This document shows, piece by piece, positions 7,731-17,072 of a stretch of DNA of 64,000 nucleotides. The position numbers and the translations under genes were made by a program. The stretch comes from Thermoleophilum album (GTDB taxonomy: Bacteria > Actinomycetota > Thermoleophilia > Solirubrobacterales > Thermoleophilaceae). A model generated the notes under the pieces. That model was not told the origin of the DNA, searched no databases, and saw nothing but the letters and a program-made list of their open reading frames with translations. The stretch's first letter is position 1. Each line of letters starts with the position of its first letter. The stretch spans positions 620,001 through 684,000 of the forward strand of contig NZ_FNWJ01000001.1 of NCBI RefSeq assembly GCF_900108055.1, read 5' to 3'.

Positions 7731-8945
7731 CAGTTCTTCGCGACGCGCGCGGACGTGGGAGGCACCCGCTCCTACGAGTTCGCACGCCGCTTCGTTGCGC
7801 GCGGGCACCAGGTGACGATGGTAACCGCCGCCCGCACCCCGCACGATCGGCCGCGGTCGGTCGACGGGATCGAGGTCGTACCGGTGCACGCGGGTTACGC
7901 CAACTACGTCGCCGCGACGAGACTCCCTTACCGGCGACGGATGGTCGCGTTCGCGCGCTTCGCGCACGCCGCTCGCCGCGCTGCACTCACGGTTGCGCGA
8001 CCGGACGTCGTCTATGCGACATCGCCGCCCCTCACGATGGCGCTACCGGCGCTCGCCGCTGCTCGCAAGTTCCGGGCACCACTGGTCTTCGAAGTGCGGG
8101 ACCTCTGGCCCGAGGCACCGATCCAGATGGGGGCGCTTCGCAGTCCGCCCCTGCGAGCAGCCGCACGAGCCGCCGAGCGCCACGTCTACCGACGTGCCGC
8201 GGCGCTAATCGCCCTCTCGCCGGGCATCCGCGACGGGATGTTGGCGGCCGGTGCCGATCCCGAGCGGATCGTGGTGGTGCCGAATGCCAGTGACCTCGAG
8301 CTGTTCCGCCCCGATCGCGACGGCTGGGAGTGGCGCCGCCGCCACGGCCTGCGCGACCGACTCGTCTGTGCCTACATCGGCACGATGGGAGCGGCTAACG
8401 ACCTGCAACAGGTGCTCGACGCCGCCGAGCAGCTCCAGAAACGCGGGTGCGAGGACGTGGCGCTCGTGTTGTGCGGCGGTGGTGCGCGGCGCGAGGCCTT
8501 GGAGGATGCGGCACGCGCTCGAGAGCTACGCAACGTCCACTTTGTGGGGCCCGTCCCGCGCGCCGAGGCGGCCGAGGTGGCCGCCGCCGCCGACGTCCTG
8601 CTCGTCATCTTCAAGGCGGTGCCGGCGCTGTGGACGGGTTCACCGAACAAGTTTTTCGACGCGCTCGCAGCCGGTCGACCAGTGATCGTCAACACGCCAG
8701 GATGGTTGGCCGAGCTGGTTGAGCGCCACGAGGCGGGAATTTTCGTCCCGCCCGACGACGGCCCGGCCCTTGCCGACGCGATCGAGCGTCTGCGATCCGA
8801 CCCCGTGCTGCGCGAGCGCATGGGCGCCCAGGCACGGGCACTGGCCGAGCGCGAGTTCGCCCGCGATCGCCTCGCCGCGCGCGTGCTCGCGGTGCTCGAG
8901 GCGGTGGTCCAACGACAACAAACAGCCCTGCCGCGCGAGCGGTGA
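7710..8945 (+). CDS. GT4-family glycosyltransferase (WcaI-like)
   Basis: A GT-B fold glycosyltransferase of 411 aa. The N-terminal domain starts MRILYLHQFF with the Gly-rich GGTRSYEFA acceptor loop and FEVRDLWPE. The C-terminal GT4 domain shows IVVVPNASD, the AYIGTMG turn, GSPNKFFDALAAGRP and the E-x7-E-type nucleotide-sugar site region. It probably adds a sugar to the lipid-linked repeat unit at the inner face of the membrane. GTG start, divergent from the initiating sugar transferase. The stop overlaps the GTG of the next gene by 4 bp, so it begins a tightly coupled four-gene run. Confidence 0.93.
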   Translation: MRILYLHQFFATRADVGGTRSYEFARRFVARGHQVTMVTAARTPHDRPRSVDGIEVVPVHAGYANYVAATRLPYRRRMVAFARFAHAARRAALTVARPDVVYATSPPLTMALPALAAARKFRAPLVFEVRDLWPEAPIQMGALRSPPLRAAARAAERHVYRRAAALIALSPGIRDGMLAAGADPERIVVVPNASDLELFRPDRDGWEWRRRHGLRDRLVCAYIGTMGAANDLQQVLDAAEQLQKRGCEDVALVLCGGGARREALEDAARARELRNVHFVGPVPRAEAAEVAAAADVLLVIFKAVPALWTGSPNKFFDALAAGRPVIVNTPGWLAELVERHEAGIFVPPDDGPALADAIERLRSDPVLRERMGAQARALAEREFARDRLAARVLAVLEAVVQRQQTALPRER

Positions 8946-9928
8946 GCGAGCGCGAATCTACTGCTCATCCTCTGGGTCAGGCCGCCGACCGCCCGGACAT
9001 CTCCTACTGCGTGGTGAACACGGCGGGACGCGACCTGCTGGCGGCTTGTCTAGCGGCGATCGAACGCCACCATCCGCCGCAGCTCACGCGCGAGGTCCTG
9101 GTGCTCGACAACGCGTCGCGAGACGGTTCAGTCGAGTTGGTACGCGAACGCTTCCCCTGGGTTCGCCTGCTCGCTCTCTCGCAACGCCAGGGCAAGGCCG
9201 CCAACGACACGCTGCTCTTGCGCACAGCGCGCGGGCGCTACTGCCTACTGCTGAACGAGGACTCGCAGCTGCTGCCAGGCGCTGTCGAGGCGCTGGTGGC
9301 CGCGCTCGAAGCCGATCCCGGCGCAGCTGCCGCCGGCGCGCGCCTGCTAGCACCCGACGGCACGCCGCAGGACTGCGCCTGGCGCTTACCGGACGTGATC
9401 TGGGCGTTGGCGGCGCTGGTGGGACTGCAGCGGCTGGCGGTGGAGAGTCGCGGAGAGCGAGTACGTGAGGTCGGTTGGTGCCAGTCGAGCGCCCTGCTGG
9501 TGCGCCGCGAGGCAGCCGCGCAGGTCGGATACCTCGACGATCGTTTCTTCGTCTACTCCGACGAAACCGACTTCCAGAAGCGGCTGCGCGACGCCGGCTG
9601 GCGAATCCTCTTCGTACCCCAGGCGCGCTGCGTCCACCACGACCAGTTGTCGAGCGATCCACACGCGATGCGCCGCCGCATTGTCGAGTTCCACCGCGGC
9701 CGGGAGCTCTACATGCGCAAGCACCACGGGCCGGTCACCCGCTTGATCTGGCGGTGGGCCTGGACCTGGTTCTACACCGTTCGCTTGGTCGTTTCCTTGC
9801 TGCGCCCGGGTGACGACCCCCGTCGCTGGCGCGTCCACGCCTGGCAGCAGCTAGTGGGCGGCCGGGGCGAGGGTCTTCGCGAGGCCGCTGCTCACTACAA
9901 CCAGAGCGGCGCGATCGCGGCGGGTTAA
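8942..9928 (+). CDS. GT2-family glycosyltransferase (rhamnosyltransferase-like)
   Basis: A GT-A fold family 2 glycosyltransferase of 328 aa. It begins with a disordered head, then ISYCVVNTAGRD, VLVLDNASRDGS and the metal/nucleotide region LLNEDSQLL (N-E-D where many relatives have N-x-D-D). Acceptor-domain segments include QSSALLVRR, GYLDDRFFVYSDETDFQKRL and a C-terminal amphipathic/hydrophobic segment (RLIWRWAWTWFYTVRLVVSLL) that probably sits on the membrane. It overlaps the upstream GT4 gene by 4 bp and the downstream polymerase gene follows after 10 bases. Confidence 0.92.
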   Translation: MSERESTAHPLGQAADRPDISYCVVNTAGRDLLAACLAAIERHHPPQLTREVLVLDNASRDGSVELVRERFPWVRLLALSQRQGKAANDTLLLRTARGRYCLLLNEDSQLLPGAVEALVAALEADPGAAAAGARLLAPDGTPQDCAWRLPDVIWALAALVGLQRLAVESRGERVREVGWCQSSALLVRREAAAQVGYLDDRFFVYSDETDFQKRLRDAGWRILFVPQARCVHHDQLSSDPHAMRRRIVEFHRGRELYMRKHHGPVTRLIWRWAWTWFYTVRLVVSLLRPGDDPRRWRVHAWQQLVGGRGEGLREAAAHYNQSGAIAAG

Positions 9929-9938
9929 GGTCCCCCGC

Positions 9939-11462
9939 GTGGAGCATGGGGCGCTTGCGGAGCTCGGCGCCGCCCTCGGCGCGGCTGGTTGTCTGCTCGC
10001 TTTGCTTGCCTACGACCGCAAGCCGACGCTAGCCGGACTGGTTGCGCTCGCCGCTGGCGAAGCCGCACTCGGTCTGGCGCTGCTCGGATCGTCAACGATC
10101 GAGCGACTCGCTTCACCGCTGGGAGCTGTCGCGGCCGCTTTCGGGCTCTTGACAGTCGCCGCCGGCGCCTTCCTGTTGTCGCGCAAGCCGGCGCTGGTGG
10201 CCCCGCTGGCGCTAGTCGCAGCGCCGCTGCGGCCGCCGCTCGATTTCGGCCCCGATCATCCGCTGCTCGTAGCGGTCGCTCGCGACGGTCGGATCGGTCG
10301 CCTGCTGCCCCTTTATCTGCTGCTGGCCTGCGCAGCGCTGGCGTTCGCCTGGCGACTGACGCGCGGCGGCGAAGCACCACCTCTTCCGCGGCCGCTTGCG
10401 CGCCCGCTTGCCGTCTTCACGGCGCTCGTCTGCCTTTCGCTGTTCTGGGCTGCCGACCCGGAGGCGGCGGCGAACCACTTGGCCTTTTTCACAATCCCCT
10501 TCGCGACCCTGCTGTGCATCGTCGGCCGCACACCGGCGGCGCGGTCGTTGCCGAAGACTGCGGCGATCGTGGCGGTCGCCGCGACCGGCGTGTTCGCAGC
10601 GATCGGTATTTGGCAGTTCGCGACCCACCGGCTCTTCTTCTACGCCCCGAACCTCGCCCTCTCCAACGCCAACACCGACCTCTTCCGGGTGACCTCGCTG
10701 TTCGGCGACCCGAGCCTCTACGGACGCCACTTGGTGCTCGGCTTGTGCGTGCTGTTGACGGCCGTTGCCTGCGCTCGCCTCTCGGCCCTGCGGGCACTGC
10801 CGCTGGTGGCGCTGTTGTGGGTGGGTTTGCTCTTTTCGTTTTCCCAAACCAGCATGGTCAGCCTGCTCGTCGGCACGCTCGTGATCGCGGTTCTGCTCGG
10901 TGGCCGGCGCCTGCGGTTGGCGGCAGCGGCGATCGCCCTCGCGGCGGTTCTGGTGGCGAGTTCCTACGCTGCCTTTCAAGTCGCTAACGGCGAGTCGGTG
11001 GACCGCGTCTCGAGCGACCGCCTGGGGCGCCTCGAACGCACCCTCGACGCCGCTGCCGAACGCCCGCTCGTGGGCGTCGGAATCGCCAGTCAGCCACGCG
11101 TCAGCAAGCGCCTGGCGCACAGCGACCGTCCGACCGCGAGCTTCGCTTCACACACCGCGCCGGCCGCCGTGCTGGCCGAACTCGGGGTCGTGGGACTTGC
11201 CTTGTTCATCGCCGCGTGCGCGGGGGTGTGGAGGACCCTTCGACGGCTCCGCCTACGACACGAGCCGCTCGCGATCGGGGTCGCGTCCTGTCTTGTGGCG
11301 TTGTTCGTCCACTCGCTCGGCTACAGCAACCTGATCGAAGATCCGCTCACTTGGCTCCTGGTCGCGATCCCTTGCTCGTGGCTGGCGCTTCCCGACCGCG
11401 AGGCGCGTCGCCGGGAGCGCGAGCTGCGGCGTCGTCCGACGGTCGTGGGTGGACGGCTGTGA
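9939..11462 (+). CDS. O-antigen ligase/polymerase family membrane protein
   Basis: A polytopic protein of 507 aa with roughly eleven hydrophobic segments. The Wzy_C-like region around residues 270-400 contains FSFSQTSMVSLLVG and a long extracytoplasmic loop (GVGIASQPRVSKRLAHSDRP) like those carrying the essential Arg/His of O-antigen ligases. Likely role: polymerising or ligating lipid-linked repeat units on the outer face. It ends in a basic tail. The TGA overlaps the GTG of the next gene (GTGA), so the two are translationally coupled. No Wzx-type flippase gene is seen in the window. Confidence 0.85.
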   Translation: MEHGALAELGAALGAAGCLLALLAYDRKPTLAGLVALAAGEAALGLALLGSSTIERLASPLGAVAAAFGLLTVAAGAFLLSRKPALVAPLALVAAPLRPPLDFGPDHPLLVAVARDGRIGRLLPLYLLLACAALAFAWRLTRGGEAPPLPRPLARPLAVFTALVCLSLFWAADPEAAANHLAFFTIPFATLLCIVGRTPAARSLPKTAAIVAVAATGVFAAIGIWQFATHRLFFYAPNLALSNANTDLFRVTSLFGDPSLYGRHLVLGLCVLLTAVACARLSALRALPLVALLWVGLLFSFSQTSMVSLLVGTLVIAVLLGGRRLRLAAAAIALAAVLVASSYAAFQVANGESVDRVSSDRLGRLERTLDAAAERPLVGVGIASQPRVSKRLAHSDRPTASFASHTAPAAVLAELGVVGLALFIAACAGVWRTLRRLRLRHEPLAIGVASCLVALFVHSLGYSNLIEDPLTWLLVAIPCSWLALPDREARRRERELRRRPTVVGGRL

Positions 11463-12841
11463 GAGCCCAGCGCCTCGACCTCGCCGGTTCGCTGGCGGTG
11501 GCCTTGGCGCTGTTCGCGATGGCCGCCCTCAACCTTCCGGAGCTTGGCTCCGACGGTTGGCCTTTCCGACCACCGCGAGTTGAGCCGAGCGGTGCGCTTG
11601 CACCGCTGGTGCGCCTGGTCGGCGAGCGGCCCGACGTGGGGCTTCCGCGCGCCGCCGCCTTCCTCGCTGCGCTGGTGGCCGCGGCCTACGCCGTTATCGC
11701 CCTGCGTTGGGCGGGCAGCCGACTGCTCACCGCCCTGACCGCCACGGCCGCCTGCGCCGTGCTCCTGCTACTTCCCGCGACCCTCATTCAGATCGGCCTG
11801 CGGGCGGCAACGGCGCCGTGGTTCTACACCAACGACTCCACCTACCAAATCGAGCTCGCCGGATCGCTGGTGAAGTCCGGCGGCAACCCGTACGGCCACG
11901 ATTGGCGGGGCTCGGGGCTGGAGCGCTTCTACACCTTCGACGGCTCGCGCTCGGCACGCATCGAGCGCGAAGAGCCGGCGCTTAGACACTTCGCTTACCC
12001 GCCCGGCGCACCGCTCACCGCCGCTTTGTGGCAGCTGCTCCCGAGGCCCTTCGACGACTATCGCCTGTTCGTGGTTCTCGCGACCGTCGCGTGCGCCGCC
12101 GCCGCCCTCGCGCTGCCAGCGCCGCCCGCTGCGCGCCTGACGATCGCGGCGCTGCTTGCGATCAATCCGATCGCCGTACGCTCGGCCTGGTTCGGGCAAA
12201 ACGACGCCCCCTCGCTCGCCTTCCTCGTGCTAGCGGCGGCACTCGCGCTGCGCGGGCGGGGGCTAGCCGCCGGGCTCGCGTTGGCTGGCGCGGTGCTGCT
12301 CAAACAGTTCGCGCTGGTGGCGCTGCCGTTCCTGGTGATCATGCTGTGGCGGAACTCGGGCGCGCGCGCGGCGCAGCGCTTTGTGGTCGCCACGTTGGCG
12401 CTCTCGGCGCTTGTCTGCGCACCGTTCGTGGTCGCCAACCCCTCCGCTTTTTTCGCCGACGTGGTCGGCTACGGCGCGGCCAGCTACCGCATCGTCGGCT
12501 ACGGCTTGGCCGGAATCCTCGTGGAACTTGGCGCGGTCGCGAGCAGAAGCGGTTATTACCCGTTCCTACCTCTAGCCGTCTTGCTGTGGCTGCCGCTGAC
12601 GCTCTGGCTGGCGCGGCTTGCCTGGCGCGACGGCTCTGCGACTAGCGCCCTAGTGGCCGCCGCGGTGTCGCTGACGGCACTGATGTTCATCGGCCGCACC
12701 TTCAACAACTACTACCTGGTTTGGCCGCTCACCCTCGGACTCTGCGCAGCCGCCGCCTTGCTCGCCGAGCGCACGCGCGCCGACCGCGAACGCGGCGCGC
12801 GCGGTTCGAGCGCGTACAGCCGCGCCCGGCCAACAAGGTAG
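11459..12841 (+). CDS. GT-C-type membrane glycosyltransferase (GT87/DUF2029-like)
   Basis: A polytopic polyprenol-phosphate-sugar-dependent glycosyltransferase, about 460 aa with about ten membrane helices. The first large loop carries the acidic/aromatic stretch YTNDSTYQIELAGSL followed by GGNPYGHD and FAYPPGAPL, typical of mannosyltransferase-like GT-C proteins. SAWFGQNDAPSLAFL and LLKQFALVALPF are further family-like segments. The frame extends upstream, but GTG at 11459 overlaps the polymerase stop by 4 bp and is the natural start. The last 130 bases (a basic, poorly conserved tail) overlap the convergent beta-propeller gene. Confidence 0.88.
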   Translation: MRAQRLDLAGSLAVALALFAMAALNLPELGSDGWPFRPPRVEPSGALAPLVRLVGERPDVGLPRAAAFLAALVAAAYAVIALRWAGSRLLTALTATAACAVLLLLPATLIQIGLRAATAPWFYTNDSTYQIELAGSLVKSGGNPYGHDWRGSGLERFYTFDGSRSARIEREEPALRHFAYPPGAPLTAALWQLLPRPFDDYRLFVVLATVACAAAALALPAPPAARLTIAALLAINPIAVRSAWFGQNDAPSLAFLVLAAALALRGRGLAAGLALAGAVLLKQFALVALPFLVIMLWRNSGARAAQRFVVATLALSALVCAPFVVANPSAFFADVVGYGAASYRIVGYGLAGILVELGAVASRSGYYPFLPLAVLLWLPLTLWLARLAWRDGSATSALVAAAVSLTALMFIGRTFNNYYLVWPLTLGLCAAAALLAERTRADRERGARGSSAYSRARPTR

Positions 12842-14091
12842 ATGCGACGGCCGTCGCTGACGACCGGGTTCGCGTACTTGCCGGCACCGAACTTCCAAAG
12901 CAAGCGGCCGGTGCGCGCGTCGAGCGCATAGGTGCCGTCGGGGCCACGTTTGACGGTGCGTTTCGCAGCCGACCCACAGCTCGAGCAGGTCGCGTAGTAG
13001 ACGACACCGTTCATCACCGTCGGTGCCCCGTGCACGGCCCCCGGCGCCTCGCGCACCCAGCGGATGTCGCCGGTCGCCGCGTCGAGGGCGTAGAAGCGCC
13101 CGTCGTAGGTGCCGGTGAAAACAAGTCGTCGCCAGACGGCGGCGGCGGCGTAGATGTAGCTGCCGAGCGGACGCGCCCACAGCAAGCGCCCGCTGCGGGC
13201 TCCGTAGGTGTAGAGCGTGCCATCGGTGTTACCGATGTAGACACGCCCATAGGCGACCGTCGGCGTGGCGTAGAAGAACTCGCGGGTGCCGAAGCGCGCC
13301 TGCGATTGCGCGCGCCAGCGCAGGCGGCCGGTGCGCGCGTCGAGCGCGTAGAGAGACCCGCCGTCGGTCGCGATGTAGATCGTGCCCCGCCAGTACGCCG
13401 CCGAGGTGTTGACCTGCTCGTCGGTTTGAAACCGCCAGCGCAGGCGGCCGGTGCGCGCGTCGAGCGCGTAAACGTTGTGGTCCCACGACCCGACGTAGAC
13501 CGTTCCGCGCACCACGAGCGGCGAGGACTCAATCGGTGCGGCCCGGAAGATCCAGCGGCGGCGGCCGCTACGTGCGTCCCAGGCAACGACGTATCCGGTC
13601 GCTCCCGGACGGTCCTGCGGGCAGGGGTCGAAGTCCATCCAGCTCTGGATCACGAGATCACGCCACAGCGCCGGCGAAGCAGCCGAGCAGCGACCGGTGC
13701 GCTTGCGCCAGCGCACCTTGCCGGTGCGCGCGTCCAGCGCGAAGAAGAGGCCGCGCTGCTGTGGCTGGTAGACGATCCCGTGGCCGACGACCGGCGGGAA
13801 CTCGAGCGTGTCGTGGGCATCGATCGTCCACACGCGCTTGAACGGTGGGCGCAGACGGAAGCCTCGGGCGACGTGCGTGCGGACAGCATCGAAACCGTAG
13901 GTCGGCCAGGGGAGGGCGGGCGCTGGCGGTCGCCGGGGTGACGGTTCGCGGGGCAGAAACTCTTCGCGTGCCGACCCGCGCTTCTCGAGCGGGCGCGTCT
14001 CCGCGCGGTACCAGAGGACCCCGGCGAGCGCCAACGCAACTACCGCGGCGGCGAGAACCACCGCCTTTCGCTTCCGTTCGGGTCGCCGCAC
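12712..14091 (-). CDS. Membrane-anchored PQQ-like beta-propeller protein
   Basis: A 459-aa protein with a basic N-terminus, one membrane helix (KAVVLAAAVVALALAGVLW) and a seven- or eight-bladed PQQ/BamB-type propeller outside the membrane. The blade signature YALDARTGRLRWR, or close variants, recurs about every 40 residues. Two blades are nearly identical at DNA level. Cys residues are present in one blade (TCSSCG) and in FDPCPQD. The start is uncertain: GTG at 14091 follows the upstream stop by 32 bases and gives a normal anchor, while the frame is open to 14211. Propellers of this type usually scaffold envelope complexes. PQQ binding itself is not shown. Confidence 0.85.
   Translation of the reverse strand: MRRPERKRKAVVLAAAVVALALAGVLWYRAETRPLEKRGSAREEFLPREPSPRRPPAPALPWPTYGFDAVRTHVARGFRLRPPFKRVWTIDAHDTLEFPPVVGHGIVYQPQQRGLFFALDARTGKVRWRKRTGRCSAASPALWRDLVIQSWMDFDPCPQDRPGATGYVVAWDARSGRRRWIFRAAPIESSPLVVRGTVYVGSWDHNVYALDARTGRLRWRFQTDEQVNTSAAYWRGTIYIATDGGSLYALDARTGRLRWRAQSQARFGTREFFYATPTVAYGRVYIGNTDGTLYTYGARSGRLLWARPLGSYIYAAAAVWRRLVFTGTYDGRFYALDAATGDIRWVREAPGAVHGAPTVMNGVVYYATCSSCGSAAKRTVKRGPDGTYALDARTGRLLWKFGAGKYANPVVSDGRRIYLVGRARLYALEPRAPRSRSARVRSASKAAAAQSPRVSGQTR
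13313..13350. repeat. 38-bp repeat, copy 1 (propeller blade)
   Basis: Identical over 38 bases to 13433-13470 and exactly 120 bases (40 codons, one blade) away. A third, slightly diverged copy begins at 12901. It encodes the YALDARTGRLRWR blade motif, so blades were probably duplicated recently or homogenised by recombination. Confidence 0.8.
13433..13470. repeat. 38-bp repeat, copy 2 (propeller blade)
   Basis: Second identical copy of the 13313-13350 repeat within the beta-propeller gene. The surrounding blades share protein motif but less DNA identity. Confidence 0.8.
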
Positions 14092-14123
14092 GGCGGCGAA
14101 GAATGGCAGAGGGGCTGGTGCGA

Positions 14124-15914
14124 TCAGCCGCCTGCGACGAGGCGTGCGACTCGCGCCGTGATGCGGGGCACCTGACGGTCGAAGGCCGTCGGCTCGAGCC
14201 GACTGAGCCACTCGGGGGTACCGACCCTGATCACCAAGCCGCGGCCGAGACGGTAGGCGGTAAACGCCAGGAGGTCGGGCGGGGGGCCGGCAGCGGCGAG
14301 CAGGCGCGCGCCCCTTGGCGTGGCGCGTATGACCTCGGCGCGCGCGAACAAACCAAACAAGCGCTCACCCGTGCCGAACAGACGGATCCCGTCCGAGCGC
14401 ACGGCGAACGGTGCGGTCGGGACCTTCACGATCTCGGCCGCTATTCCGAAGAGGTCGACCGCACGGCGCGCGCCGCAGCGCAAAAGCGGTCCCGCGATTC
14501 GGCAGCGGCGGTGCAAGGAGTCGACACCGAGCAGCGCCAGTCGCCCGCCCGCCTCCACGTGCCGCAGCAAGGCACGGGCGGTCTTCGCCCCCGCGAACGG
14601 CAGCGCTCCCGCGACCAAGACGCCGGGGCCGACGGCGGCCGACGGCGCCCCGCCCGCGAGCCAGCGACCGGCTTCCAGATCGAGGTCCGTCGCCAGCTCG
14701 AAGCCGATGGCGCTGCGTCGCAAAAGCGACAACAAGGCGGCGACCTCGCGCAGCTCGTGCATCAGCCTCGGGGCAGCGGCGTAAGGGCGGTTGAGCGCGA
14801 CGACGCCGCCGCGTCGCCCGATCACTTCGGGAAAGCCGTTGGCGTCGCTGTCGGCCGGGTTAGCGGCCTGCCAGCTCGTGACCGGTACGACGACCAGAAG
14901 GCGTGGGCCGAACCGAGGGAGCGCTTGGCTGCGCACCACAAGCGGCCAACCGGCGGCAGCGCGGCCGCGGCGCGCGCGCAGCAGGTAAACGCCGCTGGGG
15001 AGACTCCGGGGCAGCCGGAAGCGCAGCGACGAGGCACGAGCGCGACCCCTAAGCACAGGCCGCCGCGAACCGACCCTGTAGAGCGCAAAGCGGTAGCGCC
15101 GGCCATCGGCCGGGGCGATGCGTAGGCCCACGCGCGCGCCGGCGCTAACTGCGGTCGTCGGCCCACTGACCGCGATCGCGGTGACCGTTACGCCGGTCCC
15201 CGGCCGCGCGCTCGCCGGACTCGGCACGCGCGCCGGCGCGAACGCCTGGTTGCCGGCGCGGTCGCGCACCCGCACCGCGAAGGCGTAAGTCCCGGGCGGG
15301 GCCGGCCGACCAGCGATCAAGCCGTCCCAAACGCCTGCTCTACCGTGCCCGCGAAAGCGCGCGACGAGCACTGCGTGTCGCGCGTCGGTGCGAAAGACGT
15401 AGAACTCGGGGGCACGGTTGGCCGGTCCTGCGTAGCGCACGGTGACCGCGTTGCCGGGCGCGACCACCGCTGGCCGGGCACTCACGATCCGCACCGCCGG
15501 AGGCTTGGTATCGACACGGATCTCCTTCAGCGAATCGATCACACGGCCCTCGTCGCGGGCGATCAACCGAAGCCGGTAGATGCCGTCGGGGACGATGTGA
15601 CCGCGGTCGTCGCGCCCGTCCCAGCGGAAGCGGTAACGGATGTCGCCGCGCAGCCGCCGCTCGGCCATCAGTCGGCGTACCTCGCGCCCCTCGGCATCGA
15701 TCAGCCAAAAAGACACCCTGGCATCGCGTGTGAGGTCGAAACCGACGGTCGTCTCGTCGCGAAAGCCGTCGCCGTTCGGCGAGAACACGGCCGGGTTCGC
15801 GGCGAACCGGATGACCAACGGAAAGCTGCCCTTCAGGCGCTGGGTGACCAGAAACGCCGCCAACGTCGCAACCAGGACAGCGGCGAACAGCAGGCGTGTG
15901 CCGGTGGAGCGCAC
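14124..15914 (-). CDS. Membrane-anchored protein with FlgD/CHU_C-like Ig domain
   Basis: A 596-aa exported protein of unknown function. One N-terminal helix (residues 8-24) is followed by a domain opening FSPNGDGFRDETTVGFDL, the hallmark of FlgD-like and gliding-motility C-terminal-like Ig folds. WDGRDDRGHIVPDGIYRLRL fits the same fold. A second Ig-like unit follows (about 110-190, with a YAFAVRVRDRAGN stretch). The rest (about 290-596) contains a LLVVVPVTSWQAANPADSDANG segment and a Rossmann-like stretch ending GLVIRVGTPEW, reminiscent of the large domain seen with N,N-dimethylformamidase-like proteins. GTG start. The beta-propeller gene lies immediately downstream. Possibly an extracellular polysaccharide-binding or processing factor. 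Confidence 0.8.
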   Translation of the reverse strand: MRSTGTRLLFAAVLVATLAAFLVTQRLKGSFPLVIRFAANPAVFSPNGDGFRDETTVGFDLTRDARVSFWLIDAEGREVRRLMAERRLRGDIRYRFRWDGRDDRGHIVPDGIYRLRLIARDEGRVIDSLKEIRVDTKPPAVRIVSARPAVVAPGNAVTVRYAGPANRAPEFYVFRTDARHAVLVARFRGHGRAGVWDGLIAGRPAPPGTYAFAVRVRDRAGNQAFAPARVPSPASARPGTGVTVTAIAVSGPTTAVSAGARVGLRIAPADGRRYRFALYRVGSRRPVLRGRARASSLRFRLPRSLPSGVYLLRARRGRAAAGWPLVVRSQALPRFGPRLLVVVPVTSWQAANPADSDANGFPEVIGRRGGVVALNRPYAAAPRLMHELREVAALLSLLRRSAIGFELATDLDLEAGRWLAGGAPSAAVGPGVLVAGALPFAGAKTARALLRHVEAGGRLALLGVDSLHRRCRIAGPLLRCGARRAVDLFGIAAEIVKVPTAPFAVRSDGIRLFGTGERLFGLFARAEVIRATPRGARLLAAAGPPPDLLAFTAYRLGRGLVIRVGTPEWLSRLEPTAFDRQVPRITARVARLVAGG

Positions 15915-15950
15915 GCGCGAAACCTATTTGGCCGGGCAGAATCAGCCGCA

Positions 15951-17072
15951 GTGCAAGTCGAACTGATCGATCCGCGCGGCGACGTTGCCCCCTACGCCAG
16001 ACAGCTGGCTGCCGCGCTAGCTTCGGCGGGCGCCGATGTGCGGCTGCTGACGGCGCCGTTCGTACACGGTCGTCTCGAGGAAGCATCAGGAGTGGAGCTC
16101 GTGGAAGCCTTCCACCGGCGCAGCGGCCGCATCGAGCGGCCTTTGTTGCGGGCACTCGCGCGGCCGCTCGAGCACACGCTCGACAGCGTCCGCCACCGCC
16201 GCACCGCCGCACCGGCCGTTCGCCACTACCAGTGGCTTCCCTACGAGCCAGTCGACCCCTGGCTGCTGCCGGCGCCCGGCCCGCGCGTTCTGACCCTGCA
16301 CAACGTGCTGCGCCGCCGCGGCCCGCTCGCGGCACCCCGTTACCTGCGCGCGCTCGCACGGCGCTTCGATCGACTGATCGTGCACACCTCGGCCGCCGCC
16401 GAGCGGCTCCAGGCCGCCGGGGTACCGGCGCGGCAGGTGTTCGTCCATCCCCACCCCGCCTTCACTCACCTCGTGCACCTCGCGCACCAGCGGCCACTCC
16501 CAGCGGAGCTGGCGGCGCCCACAGCACCGGTCGTTCTCTACTTCGGCTCGGTGCGACCCTACAAGGGGCTGGACGTGCTGCTCAAGGCGATCCAGTCGCT
16601 TTCCAACATCGAGCTCTGGATCGTCGGACGCCCGCTCACCGGGACGCTGGAGCGCGAGCGTCGACTGGCCTCGCGCGCACGATGCCGCGTCCGTTTTGTG
16701 GAGCACTACGTCGACGACGCCGAGGTGGCCGCGATCTTCGCGCACGCCGATCTTGTCGTGCTGCCCTACCGAGCGATCGACCAGTCCGGCGTTTTGGCCC
16801 TCGCTATCGGTTTCGGTCGCGCCGCCATCGCGAGCGACATCGGCGGCTTCGGCGAGTTGGCGCGCGCGCATGGATACCCGCGCACGGTCCCGGCCGGTGA
16901 TGCGTCGGCGCTCGCCCGAGCGCTTGGCGAACTCGCTGAGGACGAGCAAGCTCGGCGGTTGCTCGGCGAGCGGGCGCGGGCGCTGGCGGAGGGCGAACTC
17001 TCGGTGCGGGCGGTGGCGGAGCGCCTGCTCGGTCTCTACCGCTGCCTGATCGAGGAGCATCGGACGCGGTGA
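15951..17072 (+). CDS. GT4-family glycosyltransferase
   Basis: A GT-B glycosyltransferase of 373 aa. It starts MQVELIDPRGDVAPYARQLA, has LTLHNVLRRR and VHTSAAAERL in the N-domain, and VVLYFGSVRPYKGLDVLLKA, LWIVGRPLTG and LPYRAIDQSGVLALAIGFG in the donor-binding domain. The frame is open far upstream, but that part is antisense to the FlgD/Ig gene. GTG at 15951 gives the normal family start. Only 36 bases separate it from the divergent neighbour. The stop overlaps the formyltransferase GTG by 4 bp, coupling the two. Confidence 0.92.
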   Translation: MQVELIDPRGDVAPYARQLAAALASAGADVRLLTAPFVHGRLEEASGVELVEAFHRRSGRIERPLLRALARPLEHTLDSVRHRRTAAPAVRHYQWLPYEPVDPWLLPAPGPRVLTLHNVLRRRGPLAAPRYLRALARRFDRLIVHTSAAAERLQAAGVPARQVFVHPHPAFTHLVHLAHQRPLPAELAAPTAPVVLYFGSVRPYKGLDVLLKAIQSLSNIELWIVGRPLTGTLERERRLASRARCRVRFVEHYVDDAEVAAIFAHADLVVLPYRAIDQSGVLALAIGFGRAAIASDIGGFGELARAHGYPRTVPAGDASALARALGELAEDEQARRLLGERARALAEGELSVRAVAERLLGLYRCLIEEHRTR

